From: Sphingobacterium yanglingense
Lineage (GTDB): Bacteria > Bacteroidota > Bacteroidia > Sphingobacteriales > Sphingobacteriaceae
Direction: 5' to 3'
Assembly (NCBI RefSeq): GCF_004363245.1
Contig: NZ_SNYV01000013.1
Location: 334,939 to 398,938 of the forward strand
Length of the DNA stretch: 64,000 nt
Each line of letters opens with the position of its first letter. Within the stretch, counting starts at the first letter, position 1. The notes under the pieces are model-generated. The model saw nothing but the letters and a program-made list of their open reading frames with translations. It did not search any database and was not told the origin of the DNA. This document shows, piece by piece, positions 1 to 8,964 of this stretch. A program made the translations under genes and the position numbers.

Positions 1-772
1 TGGATCTGCAAATTCGGGCAAAGTGATGACTTGGAATGGAATTGCTATGTATGCTGGGATAGCATTAGGAGCACCATTGAGTATTTTTATGGGTAAGAAT
101 TATGATCTTCTTTTGGTCTTTTTATTGATCGTCTTACTACCTGCTGTCAGTTGGTTGGTCACGTTGCGGCTACCTCGACTACAGGTCGAAAAAATCACCG
201 TTAGAATGCCTTTCTATAAAGTAATAGGTGCTGTTTCGGGAGAGGGGATGAGTCTCGCTTTCTCTTCGATGGCATTTGGTTGTATTGCCTCATTCATTGC
301 TCTGTTTTTTATACATAAAGAGTGGGGAGATGCTTCGTTTGCCTTTCTGACATTTGGAGTTTGCTACGTATTGACCCGTATTTTTTTTGCTTCTTTTCCT
401 GATCGGTTTGGAGGCTACAAGATTGCACTCTTGTCGCTATTGGTAGAAGTGGTGGGGCAAATGCTGATTTGGACAGCTTCATCAGAATTGATGGCTATTA
501 TAGGGTGTGGATTGACCGGAATAGGATTCTCATTGGTTTTTCCTGCATTGGGGGTATTGGCATTACAACGGGTACAACCTCAGATGCGCGGTACTGCACT
601 AGGAGCGTATGTCGCTTTTGTTGATTTATCTTTAGGCTTAGCGGGGCCTCTAGCGGGGTTGGTAGCAGGCTGGTTTGATTATCAGACGGTGTATTTATTT
701 GGGGCTATCAGTTGTGTGTTAGCAATCTTATTGTTGTTGTTCAACAAGCGGCGCAGTACCGTGACGGGGTGA
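1..772 (+). CDS. MFS transporter, C-terminal part
   Basis: This is the C-terminal part of a major facilitator superfamily transporter; the frame is open to the left edge (residues GSANSGKVMTWNG precede the first possible internal start), so the N-terminal half lies outside the window. The visible 250 residues hold about seven hydrophobic segments, with a short charged loop near the middle of the fold, and end in a basic tail (FNKRRST). The SGKVMTWNGIAMYAG region resembles the YhhS/YfcJ group of drug or sugar efflux proteins, but that subgroup call is by eye. Substrate is unknown. The next gene on the same strand, a Crp/Fnr regulator, begins about 100 bp downstream. Confidence 0.8.
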   Translation, partial: GSANSGKVMTWNGIAMYAGIALGAPLSIFMGKNYDLLLVFLLIVLLPAVSWLVTLRLPRLQVEKITVRMPFYKVIGAVSGEGMSLAFSSMAFGCIASFIALFFIHKEWGDASFAFLTFGVCYVLTRIFFASFPDRFGGYKIALLSLLVEVVGQMLIWTASSELMAIIGCGLTGIGFSLVFPALGVLALQRVQPQMRGTALGAYVAFVDLSLGLAGPLAGLVAGWFDYQTVYLFGAISCVLAILLLLFNKRRSTVTG

Positions 773-870
773 AATGGTTGAGGTACTATTTCGACGTTAG
801 TATCAGGATAATTTAGATTAGTTAACGTATTTTTATTAGTAGATTTGTGTAATACAGGTTTACAATATCA

Positions 871-1440
871 ATGACAGAATTATTAGCATCTTATATCAGA
901 GACAAAATAACAGTGACAGATGAAGAGTTGCAGACGATATTGTCTTATTTTAAGTTTATCAAGCTCAAGAAAAACGAGGTGTTGCTCTCGCATGGTGAGG
1001 CGAGCCAAAGAACATTCTTTGTAAATAAAGGTTGTGTCCGGATATTTTTTATCAATAATGATGGACAAGAATCGACACGTTACTTTGCTTTTGAAAATCA
1101 GTTTGCTACGGCTTTAGTCAGTTTTATTACTTCTGAGCCTTCGGAAGAGCTTATACAGGCCGTAGAGTCTTCTGAAGTCTTTTATATTACACATAAGAAC
1201 TTTTTCCATTTATTGGATACGATACCACAATGGGAAAAGTTCTATAGGGGGTACCTCGAACTGGCTTATGTGAATAATACGAACAGATTGATGTCATTTT
1301 TGACACAGGATGCTATCGAGAAGTATCGCTTACTACTGGAAGAGAATCCTGTAGTGGTGCGGCGACTTTCTAATAAGATGGTGGCTTCTTACCTGAATAT
1401 ATCCCAAGAAACATTGAGTCGATTGAAATCTAAGCTGTAA
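871..1440 (+). CDS. Crp/Fnr-family transcriptional regulator
   Basis: A 189-residue protein with an N-terminal cyclic-nucleotide-binding-like beta-roll (about residues 25-120, with FVNKGCVRIFF) and a C-terminal winged helix ending in the recognition helix SYLNISQETLSRLKSKL. No Fnr-type cysteine cluster is visible, and the effector cannot be told. Proteins of this length and layout are very common in Bacteroidota and often control neighbouring stress genes. The sulfur-handling pair TauE-CstB lies 700 bp downstream on the same strand but is separated by a minus-strand gene, so a regulatory link is only a guess. A second protein of exactly the same length and family lies at 10818-11387. Confidence 0.88.
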   Translation: MTELLASYIRDKITVTDEELQTILSYFKFIKLKKNEVLLSHGEASQRTFFVNKGCVRIFFINNDGQESTRYFAFENQFATALVSFITSEPSEELIQAVESSEVFYITHKNFFHLLDTIPQWEKFYRGYLELAYVNNTNRLMSFLTQDAIEKYRLLLEENPVVVRRLSNKMVASYLNISQETLSRLKSKL

Positions 1441-1456
1441 GATTACAGGATACTAA

Positions 1457-2017
1457 CTAATTCATTTTTCTTAATATTTTATGAATGGTATTCATATTTC
1501 GTGAAGTGAATAAGTTCTTTATATTTTTTTTTGCTAATGTTTTTCCAAATTTTGAGTCTAAAGTATTTCCTTTTAATACCTTCCAGTATATGTTTTCGCC
1601 AATAATCAGAACCTGTTCTTGTTCTGTATCTATGATTTTTTCAATTTCTTCATTTAATAAGTTCTCCGTTTGATATTCTGTAGCTGTAATAATGCAATAA
1701 ATATGAAATAGAGGATCACTTTCAAAGGGATTTTCCCGTATAATTCGTTCTATTTCATTTTTAGTTTTTATAAACATAAATGCTTCATAATTGAAATGTA
1801 GCGACAATGCTTTTTCTAGAATTTGTTTAAGCTCACTCTTTGGTTTCTCCGAATCGAATAATATATTTCCGGATGCTAGTATAGAGTATGCTGATTTAAT
1901 TCCTTGATTTTCAAATAGTGTACAGACATCTTTCATTTTCATGTTAGTTCCGTTAACATTTACTCCTCTCAAAAAGGCACAGTATGAAACTGTTGAAATA
2001 TCGTTTGGCTTATTCAT
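1457..2017 (-). CDS. DUF1697 family protein
   Basis: The product (186 residues from the chosen start) matches the DUF1697 family pattern: an early YCAFLRGVNVNG motif, then LASGNILFDS, and a C-terminal FTSRNMNTIHKILRKM. The function of the family is unknown. I start at the ATG at 2017 (MNKPNDIST) because the 13 residues upstream of it are hydrophobic and lack the family pattern. The gene is tail-to-tail with the Crp/Fnr gene (16-bp gap) and divergent from the TauE/SafE gene. Confidence 0.85.
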   Translation of the reverse strand: MNKPNDISTVSYCAFLRGVNVNGTNMKMKDVCTLFENQGIKSAYSILASGNILFDSEKPKSELKQILEKALSLHFNYEAFMFIKTKNEIERIIRENPFESDPLFHIYCIITATEYQTENLLNEEIEKIIDTEQEQVLIIGENIYWKVLKGNTLDSKFGKTLAKKNIKNLFTSRNMNTIHKILRKMN

Positions 2018-2156
2018 GGTAAAAAAATATGCACAAATATACCAGTTACACGTCATTAGCGAAATAGTTTATCTTTAAGACCAAATTAATGTAACACTTG
2101 TCACAGATATTCAGATTTATTTGTGCCATTTTTGTGAGAACGAAAATAAAGGAGAA

Positions 2157-2951
2157 ATGGAGATTTTAGGTTTCTTATCATCTATTTTGATTGGTCTATC
2201 TTTAGGATTGATTGGAGGTGGAGGGAGTATTCTTACGGTACCCGTATTGGTCTATTTTTTTAAAGTTGATGCGGTTTTAGCGACGGCTTACTCCTTATGT
2301 GTGGTCGGTACGACAAGTCTCGTGGGGTCTATTACCTACTTTAAGCAGAAACTTGTTAATCTGCGTACCGCATTTGTGTTTGGTATACCATCTATTATCG
2401 CAGTAATGGTGACCCGTATTTTTGTGTTGCCTCTTATTCCAACGGTAGTTTATACTTCAGACGCTTTCTCGGTTACAAAGAATATGCTGGTCATGGTCTT
2501 ATTTGCTGTTTTGATGGTATTGGCCTCTTATCATATGATACGAAAAAATAATGGTGAAGAGATGCAGGAACCTGGAAAAGATGGACACGCTCTAGGCGTT
2601 CTTTTTATACAAGGTGCATTGGTGGGAATTATCACTGGTTTTATTGGAGCAGGAGGAGGGTTCTTGATCATTCCGGTTCTTGTTAACAATTTGAGGGTCC
2701 CAATGAAGGAGGCGATTGGGACATCTCTTTTGATAATTGCCGTCAATTCGCTTATAGGTTTTGCATCCTCCTTACCTGATATTATAGTCGACTGGTCATT
2801 CTTAATAAAGATTGTGTTATTGGCTATAGTTGGAGTATTTGTGGGGACCTATATTGCGCGACGTATTGATGGGCATAGGCTAAAACCTGCGTTTGGTTGG
2901 TTTATTCTAATAATGGGATTTTATATTCTGACTAAAGAACTCTTTTTTTGA
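2157..2951 (+). CDS. TauE/SafE-family membrane permease
   Basis: A 264-residue integral membrane protein with the duplicated TauE/SafE (DUF81) fold: the first repeat carries GLIGGGGSILTVPVLVYF, the second IGAGGGFLIIPVLV, with a polar central loop (RKNNGEEMQEPGKDG). The family moves sulfite, sulfoacetate or other organosulfur anions, usually outward. The ATG at 2157 is chosen over an upstream TTG because it is preceded by a clear Shine-Dalgarno (AAAGGAGAA) and begins directly before the first membrane segment. It lies 123 bp upstream of a CstB-like persulfide dioxygenase, a pairing also known from the cst sulfide-resistance operon of Staphylococcus, which supports a role in exporting sulfite or thiosulfate. 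Confidence 0.87.
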   Translation: MEILGFLSSILIGLSLGLIGGGGSILTVPVLVYFFKVDAVLATAYSLCVVGTTSLVGSITYFKQKLVNLRTAFVFGIPSIIAVMVTRIFVLPLIPTVVYTSDAFSVTKNMLVMVLFAVLMVLASYHMIRKNNGEEMQEPGKDGHALGVLFIQGALVGIITGFIGAGGGFLIIPVLVNNLRVPMKEAIGTSLLIIAVNSLIGFASSLPDIIVDWSFLIKIVLLAIVGVFVGTYIARRIDGHRLKPAFGWFILIMGFYILTKELFF

Positions 2952-3074
2952 CCGATACTTGTCATATTATTGGTCATATGTAACATAAGTAGCTGTATCA
3001 TTACAGAATAGTATGGATATTTGTATAGGATTTGATAAATAGTAAATTGAAGATAAACTTTAAAAATATTAACT

Positions 3075-4466
3075 ATGTTTTTTAAGCACGTATATGATGA
3101 AAGCCTTGCACAGGCCAGTTATTTGATCGGATGTCAGGCTAAGGGCGAAGCCATTGTAATCGATGCGCAGCGGGATGTTGATGTCTATCTAGAAATTGCA
3201 AAGAAAAATAATCTACGCATCACGCATATTACCGAAACGCATATACATGCCGACTTTTTAAGTGGATCTAGGGAGTTGGCCGCTATCACCGGAGCGGAGC
3301 TTTTCCTTTCTGATGAGGGGGGAGAAGATTGGCAGTATCAGTTTGAACATCATGGATTGCGGCATGGAGACACGATAAGTGTTGGTAATCTAACACTAGA
3401 AGTACTGCATACCCCAGGTCACACACCCGAGAGTATTAGTTTCTTATTGACGGATCATCCTGCAACAGGTTCTCCGGTTATGATTTTTACGGGCGATTTT
3501 GTTTTTGTAGGCGATATTGGTCGTCCCGACCTTTTAGAGAAGGCCGCAGGTATTGTAGGGACACAAGAAAAGGGGGCGAGACAAATGTACCAATCTGTAC
3601 AGCGTTTTGCCGAGTTGCCAGATTATATACAAGTCTGGCCAGGGCATGGAGCGGGATCGGCCTGTGGTAAAGCTCTTGGCGCTGTGCCAAGTACCACGGT
3701 CGGATATGAAAAGATCCGTAACTGGGCCTTTCAGTTTTCCAATGAAGAAAACGCATTCATAGATTATCTTTTAGATGGGCAGCCGGAACCACCAGCGTAT
3801 TTTGCGATGATGAAACAGCTTAATAAAGTAGACAGACCGTTGCTTGTAGCGGTACCAAAGCACCCGCACTTGACGAAAGAACTATTCATCTCCGCTTATA
3901 ATAATGGGGTGCAGGTTATTGATACGCGCGAAAAGACTGTCTTTGCTTCAGGTTTTCTACAAAGTAGTATCAATATTCAGAATAATAAGTCTTTTTCAAC
4001 TTGGATGGGTTGGCAATTGAATTATCAAGAGCAGTTTATCTTGATTGCCGATGAATCAGAGATCGAAGATCTGACACGGAAGTTAATGCGTATCGGTATG
4101 GATAATATGTATGGTTATATTACCGATATAACGGAGTTGGGCTTGGAATTGAATACCGCTGATGTTGTTGATAGGGATGTATTTAAAACCTATTTGGATA
4201 GAGATGATGTGCAGTTGATCGATGTGAGAGGAGAGAGTGAGTATACTGCAGGACATATCAAAGGAGCGGAGCATATTTTTGTTGGTACTTTGCAAGATAA
4301 CCTGGATAAGGTGAGCCGGGATAAGCAAGTAGTGATTCATTGTCAAGCTGGAGACCGTTCGGCTATCGCTTATTCTATTCTTAGGAAGCATGGTTTTGAG
4401 AAGGTAAAAAACTATTCAGGTGGAATGAAAGATTGGAAAGATGCCGGAGAACATATAGAAGCGTAG
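3075..4466 (+). CDS. CstB-like persulfide dioxygenase-rhodanese fusion
   Basis: A 463-residue cytosolic protein: metallo-beta-lactamase-fold domain (about 1-250), a rhodanese-like domain lacking its cysteine (about 265-355, VIDTREKTVFASG) and an active rhodanese domain (about 368-463) with C423 in HCQAGDRSA. Metal ligands are visible as H56-x-H58-x-D60, H116 (HTPGHTPES), D141 (TGDF) and the WPGHG histidine. The third position of the usual HxHxDH motif is F61. This layout and length match CstB, which oxidises persulfides and transfers sulfane sulfur to make thiosulfate. With the TauE permease just upstream it looks like a compact reactive-sulfur detoxification pair. It could also be an ordinary MBL-rhodanese glyoxalase-like protein; the tandem rhodanese part favours CstB. 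Confidence 0.85.
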   Translation: MFFKHVYDESLAQASYLIGCQAKGEAIVIDAQRDVDVYLEIAKKNNLRITHITETHIHADFLSGSRELAAITGAELFLSDEGGEDWQYQFEHHGLRHGDTISVGNLTLEVLHTPGHTPESISFLLTDHPATGSPVMIFTGDFVFVGDIGRPDLLEKAAGIVGTQEKGARQMYQSVQRFAELPDYIQVWPGHGAGSACGKALGAVPSTTVGYEKIRNWAFQFSNEENAFIDYLLDGQPEPPAYFAMMKQLNKVDRPLLVAVPKHPHLTKELFISAYNNGVQVIDTREKTVFASGFLQSSINIQNNKSFSTWMGWQLNYQEQFILIADESEIEDLTRKLMRIGMDNMYGYITDITELGLELNTADVVDRDVFKTYLDRDDVQLIDVRGESEYTAGHIKGAEHIFVGTLQDNLDKVSRDKQVVIHCQAGDRSAIAYSILRKHGFEKVKNYSGGMKDWKDAGEHIEA

Positions 4467-4678
4467 CCTATGTAGCTGGCTGGTAGACCGAATAATTTGT
4501 TGTTAAAATATGGAAGGGCTCTGAGCTGGTGGTAAAAATTCTTGTCTAACGGCTATTAGTACTTTTTTTTATTGAAATCGTAAATAGAGTTGAGTTTCTG
4601 CCCTTAGTTTTGGATATTTGTTAAAATATTCTCTTGTTTTAACTACTTTAGAGCGGTAGTTATACAAAAACTAAAATT

Positions 4679-5632
4679 ATGCAGACATCGATAGAAATAA
4701 TTAAGAACAGGTCAGATATTGGGGCCGGTACTAGGGGTGCGGATTTAGGGATCGATGCGATGGAAATAGCGGCAATCAATAAAGGGAGTGATTTTTTTCA
4801 TAGGTATCCCTTTGTAGATGTACGTACACGTAATGAATCTGTTTATGAAAATGATCAGCATCCATTTGCAAAGTATATCCCTTATGTGTATCAACAATGT
4901 GAGGAAGTAGCATCTGTGGTCGAAAATTGCCTTTCAAATGGTAAATTCCCATTGGTATTCTCTGGTGACCACTCGTCCGCAATGGGCACAATCAGTGGGA
5001 TAGAAGCAGCTTTCCCAGATAAGACACTTGGTGTTATTTGGATAGATGCGCATGCTGATATCCACTCGCCTTATACCACGCCATCAGGAAATATGCATGG
5101 CATGCCACTTGGTGCAATGCTGGGCGAAGATAATTTAAAATGTAAGATTAATGACCTCGACGAAGAGACCGAAACCTATTGGAATAAGTTGAAAGATTTG
5201 AAGGTCAAAGGCCCAAAAGTGAGCCCAGCTCATTTAGTGTATTTTGGCGTACGGGATACCGAGGATCCAGAAGATTCGCTCGTAGCGGAGTTGGGGATAC
5301 GTAATTATATGGTTGCAGAAGTGAGGGAAAGAGGTGTCGAGACGTGTGTGCATGAAACACTAGAACGACTCGCTAGCTGTGACATCATATATCTTTCCTT
5401 TGACGTGGATAGTATGGATAGTGAGTTAATCTCTGATGGTACAGGTACACCAGTACCTCGAGGTTTTTTCCCGCAAGAGATTTCGATGTTATTAAGAGGT
5501 TTGACCGATTCTGGTAAAGTTCAATGTTTAGAGGTGGTAGAAGTGAATCCGCTTTTAGACAGACAGGGCAATAAAATGGCGGAAGTTGCTTTCGATATCT
5601 TAGAACAACATTTTCAAGATAAGAGCCAATAG
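4679..5632 (+). CDS. rocF: Arginase
   Basis: A 317-residue ureohydrolase with the full binuclear manganese signature: GDHSSAMG, DAHADIHSP and SFDVDSMDSE. It should hydrolyse arginine to ornithine and urea in the cytosol. The TGTPVPRGF stretch and overall length fit arginase or formimidoylglutamase; arginase is preferred because the ammonium transporter follows 184 bp downstream and urease lies 2.7 kb away, giving a route from arginine to urea to ammonium. A perfect 18-bp hairpin terminator follows the stop, so it is probably monocistronic. Confidence 0.85.
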   Translation: MQTSIEIIKNRSDIGAGTRGADLGIDAMEIAAINKGSDFFHRYPFVDVRTRNESVYENDQHPFAKYIPYVYQQCEEVASVVENCLSNGKFPLVFSGDHSSAMGTISGIEAAFPDKTLGVIWIDAHADIHSPYTTPSGNMHGMPLGAMLGEDNLKCKINDLDEETETYWNKLKDLKVKGPKVSPAHLVYFGVRDTEDPEDSLVAELGIRNYMVAEVRERGVETCVHETLERLASCDIIYLSFDVDSMDSELISDGTGTPVPRGFFPQEISMLLRGLTDSGKVQCLEVVEVNPLLDRQGNKMAEVAFDILEQHFQDKSQ

Positions 5633-5649
5633 AGGCCGGCTTTCATTTT

Positions 5650-5688
5650 AAAAAAGCGCATAATATTTTAAATATTATGCGCTTTTTT
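5650..5688 (+). terminator. Intrinsic terminator of the arginase gene
   Basis: A perfect 18-bp inverted repeat (left arm AAAAAAGCGCATAATATT) with a 3-nt loop, ending in six T residues, 18 bp after the arginase stop codon. The A-tract on the left makes it usable in both directions. Confidence 0.88.
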
Positions 5689-5775
5689 ATTGCGTTTATT
5701 TTAATGTATGAACATTGTTGTTGTTTTATTTTTAATGAAAATGTATTTTGGTTGATATTTTTTTATAGAAAAGTT

Positions 5776-5783
5776 TATTTTTG
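5776..5783 (+). promoter_or_regulatory. Candidate -7 element for the ammonium transporter gene
   Basis: TATTTTTG fits the Bacteroidota -7 consensus TANNTTTG and sits 34 bp before the ATG, with a GTTG about 21 bp upstream as a weak -33 element. The region is AT-rich, so a chance match is possible. Confidence 0.4.
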
Positions 5784-5816
5784 AATATATTTTATAATCT
5801 AAATTAATCTATTCAA

Positions 5817-7121
5817 ATGAAGAAAATGATTCCAATTATTGTTTTAATTGCTTTGGCCATTGTAGGCATGCTTGGGCCATGTGCAGAAATGGCAAACCGG
5901 TCCGACGTCAAGCTAGATTCTGGAGATACAGCCTGGTTACTGACCTCCTCTGCACTGGTACTAATTATGACTCCAGGTTTGGCATTTTTCTATGGGGGGA
6001 TGGTCAGCAAAAAGAATGTAATCTCGACTATGTTACAGAGTTTTATTTGCATGTGCCTAATATCAATCGTATGGGTTGTCTTTGGCTTTAGTTTGGCATT
6101 CGGCGAAGATATTGGAGGAATTATTGGTGATCCTCGAACTTTTTATATGATGAAAGGGATGCTTGGAAATGTCGTGTGGGAAGGACTACCTACAGTGCCC
6201 TTGATTCTTTTCGCGATGTTTCAATTGAAATTTGCTATTATAGCACCCGCTCTGATCACTGGAGCCTTTGCCGAACGTGTTCGTTTTAACTCTTATATGG
6301 TATTTATTCTACTCTTTAGTATATTTATTTATATGCCCTTGGCCCATGCGACCTGGCATCCCGAAGGTCTTCTCGCTAGGTATGGCGTGTTGGATTTTGC
6401 AGGGGGGACAGTTGTGCATATGTCTGCTGGTTGGGCTGCATTGGCTTCAGCACTTTACCTAAAAGGAAGAAGAACCCCCACGCATTCACCAGCTCGGATA
6501 AGTTATGTGATTTTAGGAACCGCATTGTTGTGGTTCGGTTGGTTTGGTTTTAATGCAGGATCGGCAGGAGGAGCTAATAGCTTGGCTGCACATGCATTTG
6601 CAACGACCACGGTCGCTTCCGCTGTAGCGGCCATGTCTTGGATTTTTGTAGATATTATTCGAGGCAAGAAACCGTCTGCAATGGGAGCATGTATTGGCGC
6701 AGTCGTTGGGCTCGTCGCGATTACCCCGGCGGCTGGATTTGTGAGTATATCGCATTCTATCGTTATTGGTTTAACTGCAGCTTTAGTAAGTAATCTATTC
6801 GTTTTTCTACGTAGTAAAACCCATATTGATGATACGTTGGATGTATTTCCTTGTCACGGAGTGGGAGGTATGGTAGGTATGATTTTGACAGCGGTATTCG
6901 CACATAATTCGATAAATCCACTTGTGAAAGTCAACGGATTATTTTTTGGAGAGACTGGTTTGTTTATAGTGCATGTAGTTGCACTTGTCGCTGTATCGAT
7001 TTTTGCATTTTTTGGATCGCTACTGCTTATTAAACTTACTGATCTGATCGCTCCGTTACGTGTTCATGAGAAGGATGAGGTGTTGGGGTTGGACAGAACT
7101 CAGCATGACGAAGAATTATAA
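5817..7121 (+). CDS. amt: Ammonium transporter (Amt family)
   Basis: A 434-residue inner-membrane channel with an N-terminal signal-like segment (IPIIVLIALAIVGMLG) and eleven expected membrane helices. Family motifs are clear: TPGLAFFYGGMVSKKNV, GAFAERVRFNSY, DFAGGTVVHMSAGWAAL and the distal DVFPCHGVGGMVG with the pore histidines. It takes up ammonium or ammonia. No GlnK (P-II) gene follows it, which is unusual for bacterial amt genes; the C-terminal tail is short. Its neighbours, arginase and urease, produce urea and ammonium, so re-uptake of leaked ammonia is a plausible role. Confidence 0.95.
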   Translation: MKKMIPIIVLIALAIVGMLGPCAEMANRSDVKLDSGDTAWLLTSSALVLIMTPGLAFFYGGMVSKKNVISTMLQSFICMCLISIVWVVFGFSLAFGEDIGGIIGDPRTFYMMKGMLGNVVWEGLPTVPLILFAMFQLKFAIIAPALITGAFAERVRFNSYMVFILLFSIFIYMPLAHATWHPEGLLARYGVLDFAGGTVVHMSAGWAALASALYLKGRRTPTHSPARISYVILGTALLWFGWFGFNAGSAGGANSLAAHAFATTTVASAVAAMSWIFVDIIRGKKPSAMGACIGAVVGLVAITPAAGFVSISHSIVIGLTAALVSNLFVFLRSKTHIDDTLDVFPCHGVGGMVGMILTAVFAHNSINPLVKVNGLFFGETGLFIVHVVALVAVSIFAFFGSLLLIKLTDLIAPLRVHEKDEVLGLDRTQHDEEL

Positions 7122-7124
7122 AAA

Positions 7125-7200
7125 AACGCCTGAAGCGGGGAGCTACAGGCGTTCTTAACTAACCAATTATTAACCTAAATTATGAATACCCAAAGTTAAG
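7125..7200 (+). repeat. Hairpin plus conserved leader-like sequence, copy 1
   Basis: Directly after amt there is an 8-bp hairpin (AACGCCTG / CAGGCGTT) whose 13-nt loop holds CGGGGAG, followed by TAACCAATTAT and AACCTAAATTATGA. A second copy at 27293-27366 has a different stem sequence but the same loop core and 25 of 26 identical bases in the following stretch. In both, the ATG opens only a 4- to 5-codon reading frame. Copy 1 may act as the amt terminator, but the conserved tail goes beyond a terminator. The rest of the gap to 7294 shows nothing recognised. Confidence 0.6.
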
Positions 7201-7294
7201 GGTATAAGCCTGTTTAAAATGTTAAATACTTGTTAATATTATTGTAGTAATAGTATTGTGACATTTCTCATGAGCATATCGTAAAACTCTGTTT

Positions 7295-8173
7295 TTATGA
7301 GAATAAGCTATGTCGGTAAGAGATTGGTGATATGCCTCTTATTTTTTTAAATATCTTCGAAAAATAGCTTGGCGACGGATACCGCATTGCGTATGCGATT
7401 TCAGCAATGTCCAGTGTTAAATCCCGCAAAAGCAATTGGCTATGTTCAATACTCACCTCGTTTATCCATTGCTTGGCTGATTTTGAGGTAATGTGTTTGA
7501 CACAGCGGTTGAGGTAATTTTCGGATAGGTGCAATTTTTCAGCGTAGAAGGATACCGCTCTATTTTCAATGTGGAACTGATTGACCAATTTTTTGAAATA
7601 ATGGACAATTTCTACTTCGCGTCCAGACACTCTATTCTCCTGAGCGTAGGTGTTGAGCCTGGATAGGATAGAATAAAATAGAGGTAGGTGTACATTTGCC
7701 CTACTTTGAGGCAGATTCAGTTCATTCTTTAATAGATTTAGGCTAGCAATTGTAGCTTCAAAATCATAGGGACTTAATTTATAAAACGGTGTATAATTGA
7801 ATTCGACTTGTTTGCCTTGAAATAAACTATACTGTGTGTAGATGTTGGATTCGTAAGCGAGGACATAGCCGCTCACATCTTCCGAAACAAATTGCGTATC
7901 TGTCCATACACCTTCGCTAATATGTGCACATTCTCCTTGTGAAATAGTGTGTATTTCGTTATTGATACATTGCTTTACGGATCCGTGGGTTACGATAATC
8001 AAAAAACTAAAAGAAGTTCTGTACGATAAGGCGGGAATAAGTATACCTTTTAAATACCGTTCTATTTCATAGACCTGTAAAGCATTTGAATTGCTTAAAA
8101 TTTCCTCTTCAAGATAAGGAAAGTAGGTGCGCTTATATTCCTGGCTCGATAAAATTTTAAAAGTACTTTTCAT
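7295..8173 (-). CDS. AraC-family transcriptional regulator
   Basis: A 292-residue protein with a variable sensor part (about 1-180) and a C-terminal double helix-turn-helix: first AEKLHLSENYLNRCVK, second IAYAMRYPSPSYFSKIFKK followed by GISPISYR. I start at the ATG at 8173 (MKSTFKILSSQEYKR); the upstream 24 codons are hydrophobic and not typical of the family. It is divergent from the urease genes with a 148-bp shared upstream region, which makes it the natural candidate regulator of urease. Many Bacteroidota AraC proteins with this layout control unlinked genes, so the target is inferred. Confidence 0.87.
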   Translation of the reverse strand: MKSTFKILSSQEYKRTYFPYLEEEILSNSNALQVYEIERYLKGILIPALSYRTSFSFLIIVTHGSVKQCINNEIHTISQGECAHISEGVWTDTQFVSEDVSGYVLAYESNIYTQYSLFQGKQVEFNYTPFYKLSPYDFEATIASLNLLKNELNLPQSRANVHLPLFYSILSRLNTYAQENRVSGREVEIVHYFKKLVNQFHIENRAVSFYAEKLHLSENYLNRCVKHITSKSAKQWINEVSIEHSQLLLRDLTLDIAEIAYAMRYPSPSYFSKIFKKIRGISPISYRHSLFS

Positions 8174-8321
8174 GATCATATGCAAAAGAATACAATTCAA
8201 AATTACGAAAAGAATGTCTATGCGGAAAATGCCTAAAAAGGACAATGAATAGCCTAGTTTGGCTAATTTTTCGGAGAATTGGTTCCTTAGTTTTGCTGAA
8301 AAATAAAGCTAATAGAGTAAT

Positions 8322-8963
8322 ATGTATTTAACACATCAAGAACGGGAAAAGTTGCTTTTACTTACCGCGGCATCTGTGGCCGAGCGGAGGAAGCAGAAAG
8401 GGCTTAAGCTGAATTATCCAGAAGCTGTAGCCTATTTGTCGGGATATATAATTGAAGGGGCACGAGAAGGGAAAACCGTAAAGGAATTAATAGAGCGGTG
8501 TACCCAACTTTTAAGTGCTCATGACGTAATGAATGGTGTTCCTGAGTTGCTACAGGATTTACAGGTGGAGGCTACTTTTCCTGATGGAACAAAGCTGGTG
8601 TCTATACATCATCCCATTTCTGGCACAGATGATAAGAAAAATGAACCTGGACAATATGTATTTGCTGAAGGAGATATTCTCCTATCTGAGAATCGTAGTA
8701 GACAACGGGTAAAGGTTATTAATACGGGCGACCGTCCGGTACAAGTAGGCTCGCATTATCATTTTTATGAAGTTAATCCAGCGCTTCACTTTGATCGGGA
8801 TGCGACGATGGGTTACCACTTGGATATTGCATCAGGTCTGTCGGTTCGGTTTATGCCAAAAGTAGAGATGGAAGTTGATCTGGTTGCCTATGGTGGAGAA
8901 AAGCAGATCTACGGATTTGCAGGTAAAGTCAATGGCAGTGTAGCGCAAAAGGAGGAAAATTAA
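8322..8963 (+). CDS. ureAB: Urease gamma-beta fusion subunit
   Basis: A 213-residue fusion of the urease gamma subunit (about 1-100: [40 protein letters not shown]) and the beta subunit (about 115-205: [32 protein letters not shown]). The same fused form is known as UreA in Helicobacter. It forms the structural scaffold around the catalytic alpha subunit, whose gene starts one base after this stop with an in-gene Shine-Dalgarno (AAAGGAGGAAAA), so the two are co-translated. Confidence 0.94.
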   Translation: MYLTHQEREKLLLLTAASVAERRKQKGLKLNYPEAVAYLSGYIIEGAREGKTVKELIERCTQLLSAHDVMNGVPELLQDLQVEATFPDGTKLVSIHHPISGTDDKKNEPGQYVFAEGDILLSENRSRQRVKVINTGDRPVQVGSHYHFYEVNPALHFDRDATMGYHLDIASGLSVRFMPKVEMEVDLVAYGGEKQIYGFAGKVNGSVAQKEEN

Positions 8964-8964
8964 G

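Noticed and set aside
7181-7198. Tiny frame MNTQS after the copy-1 hairpin as a real leader peptide
   Set aside because: The matching frame in copy 2 encodes MIPQR; only the DNA around the ATG is conserved, not the peptide.
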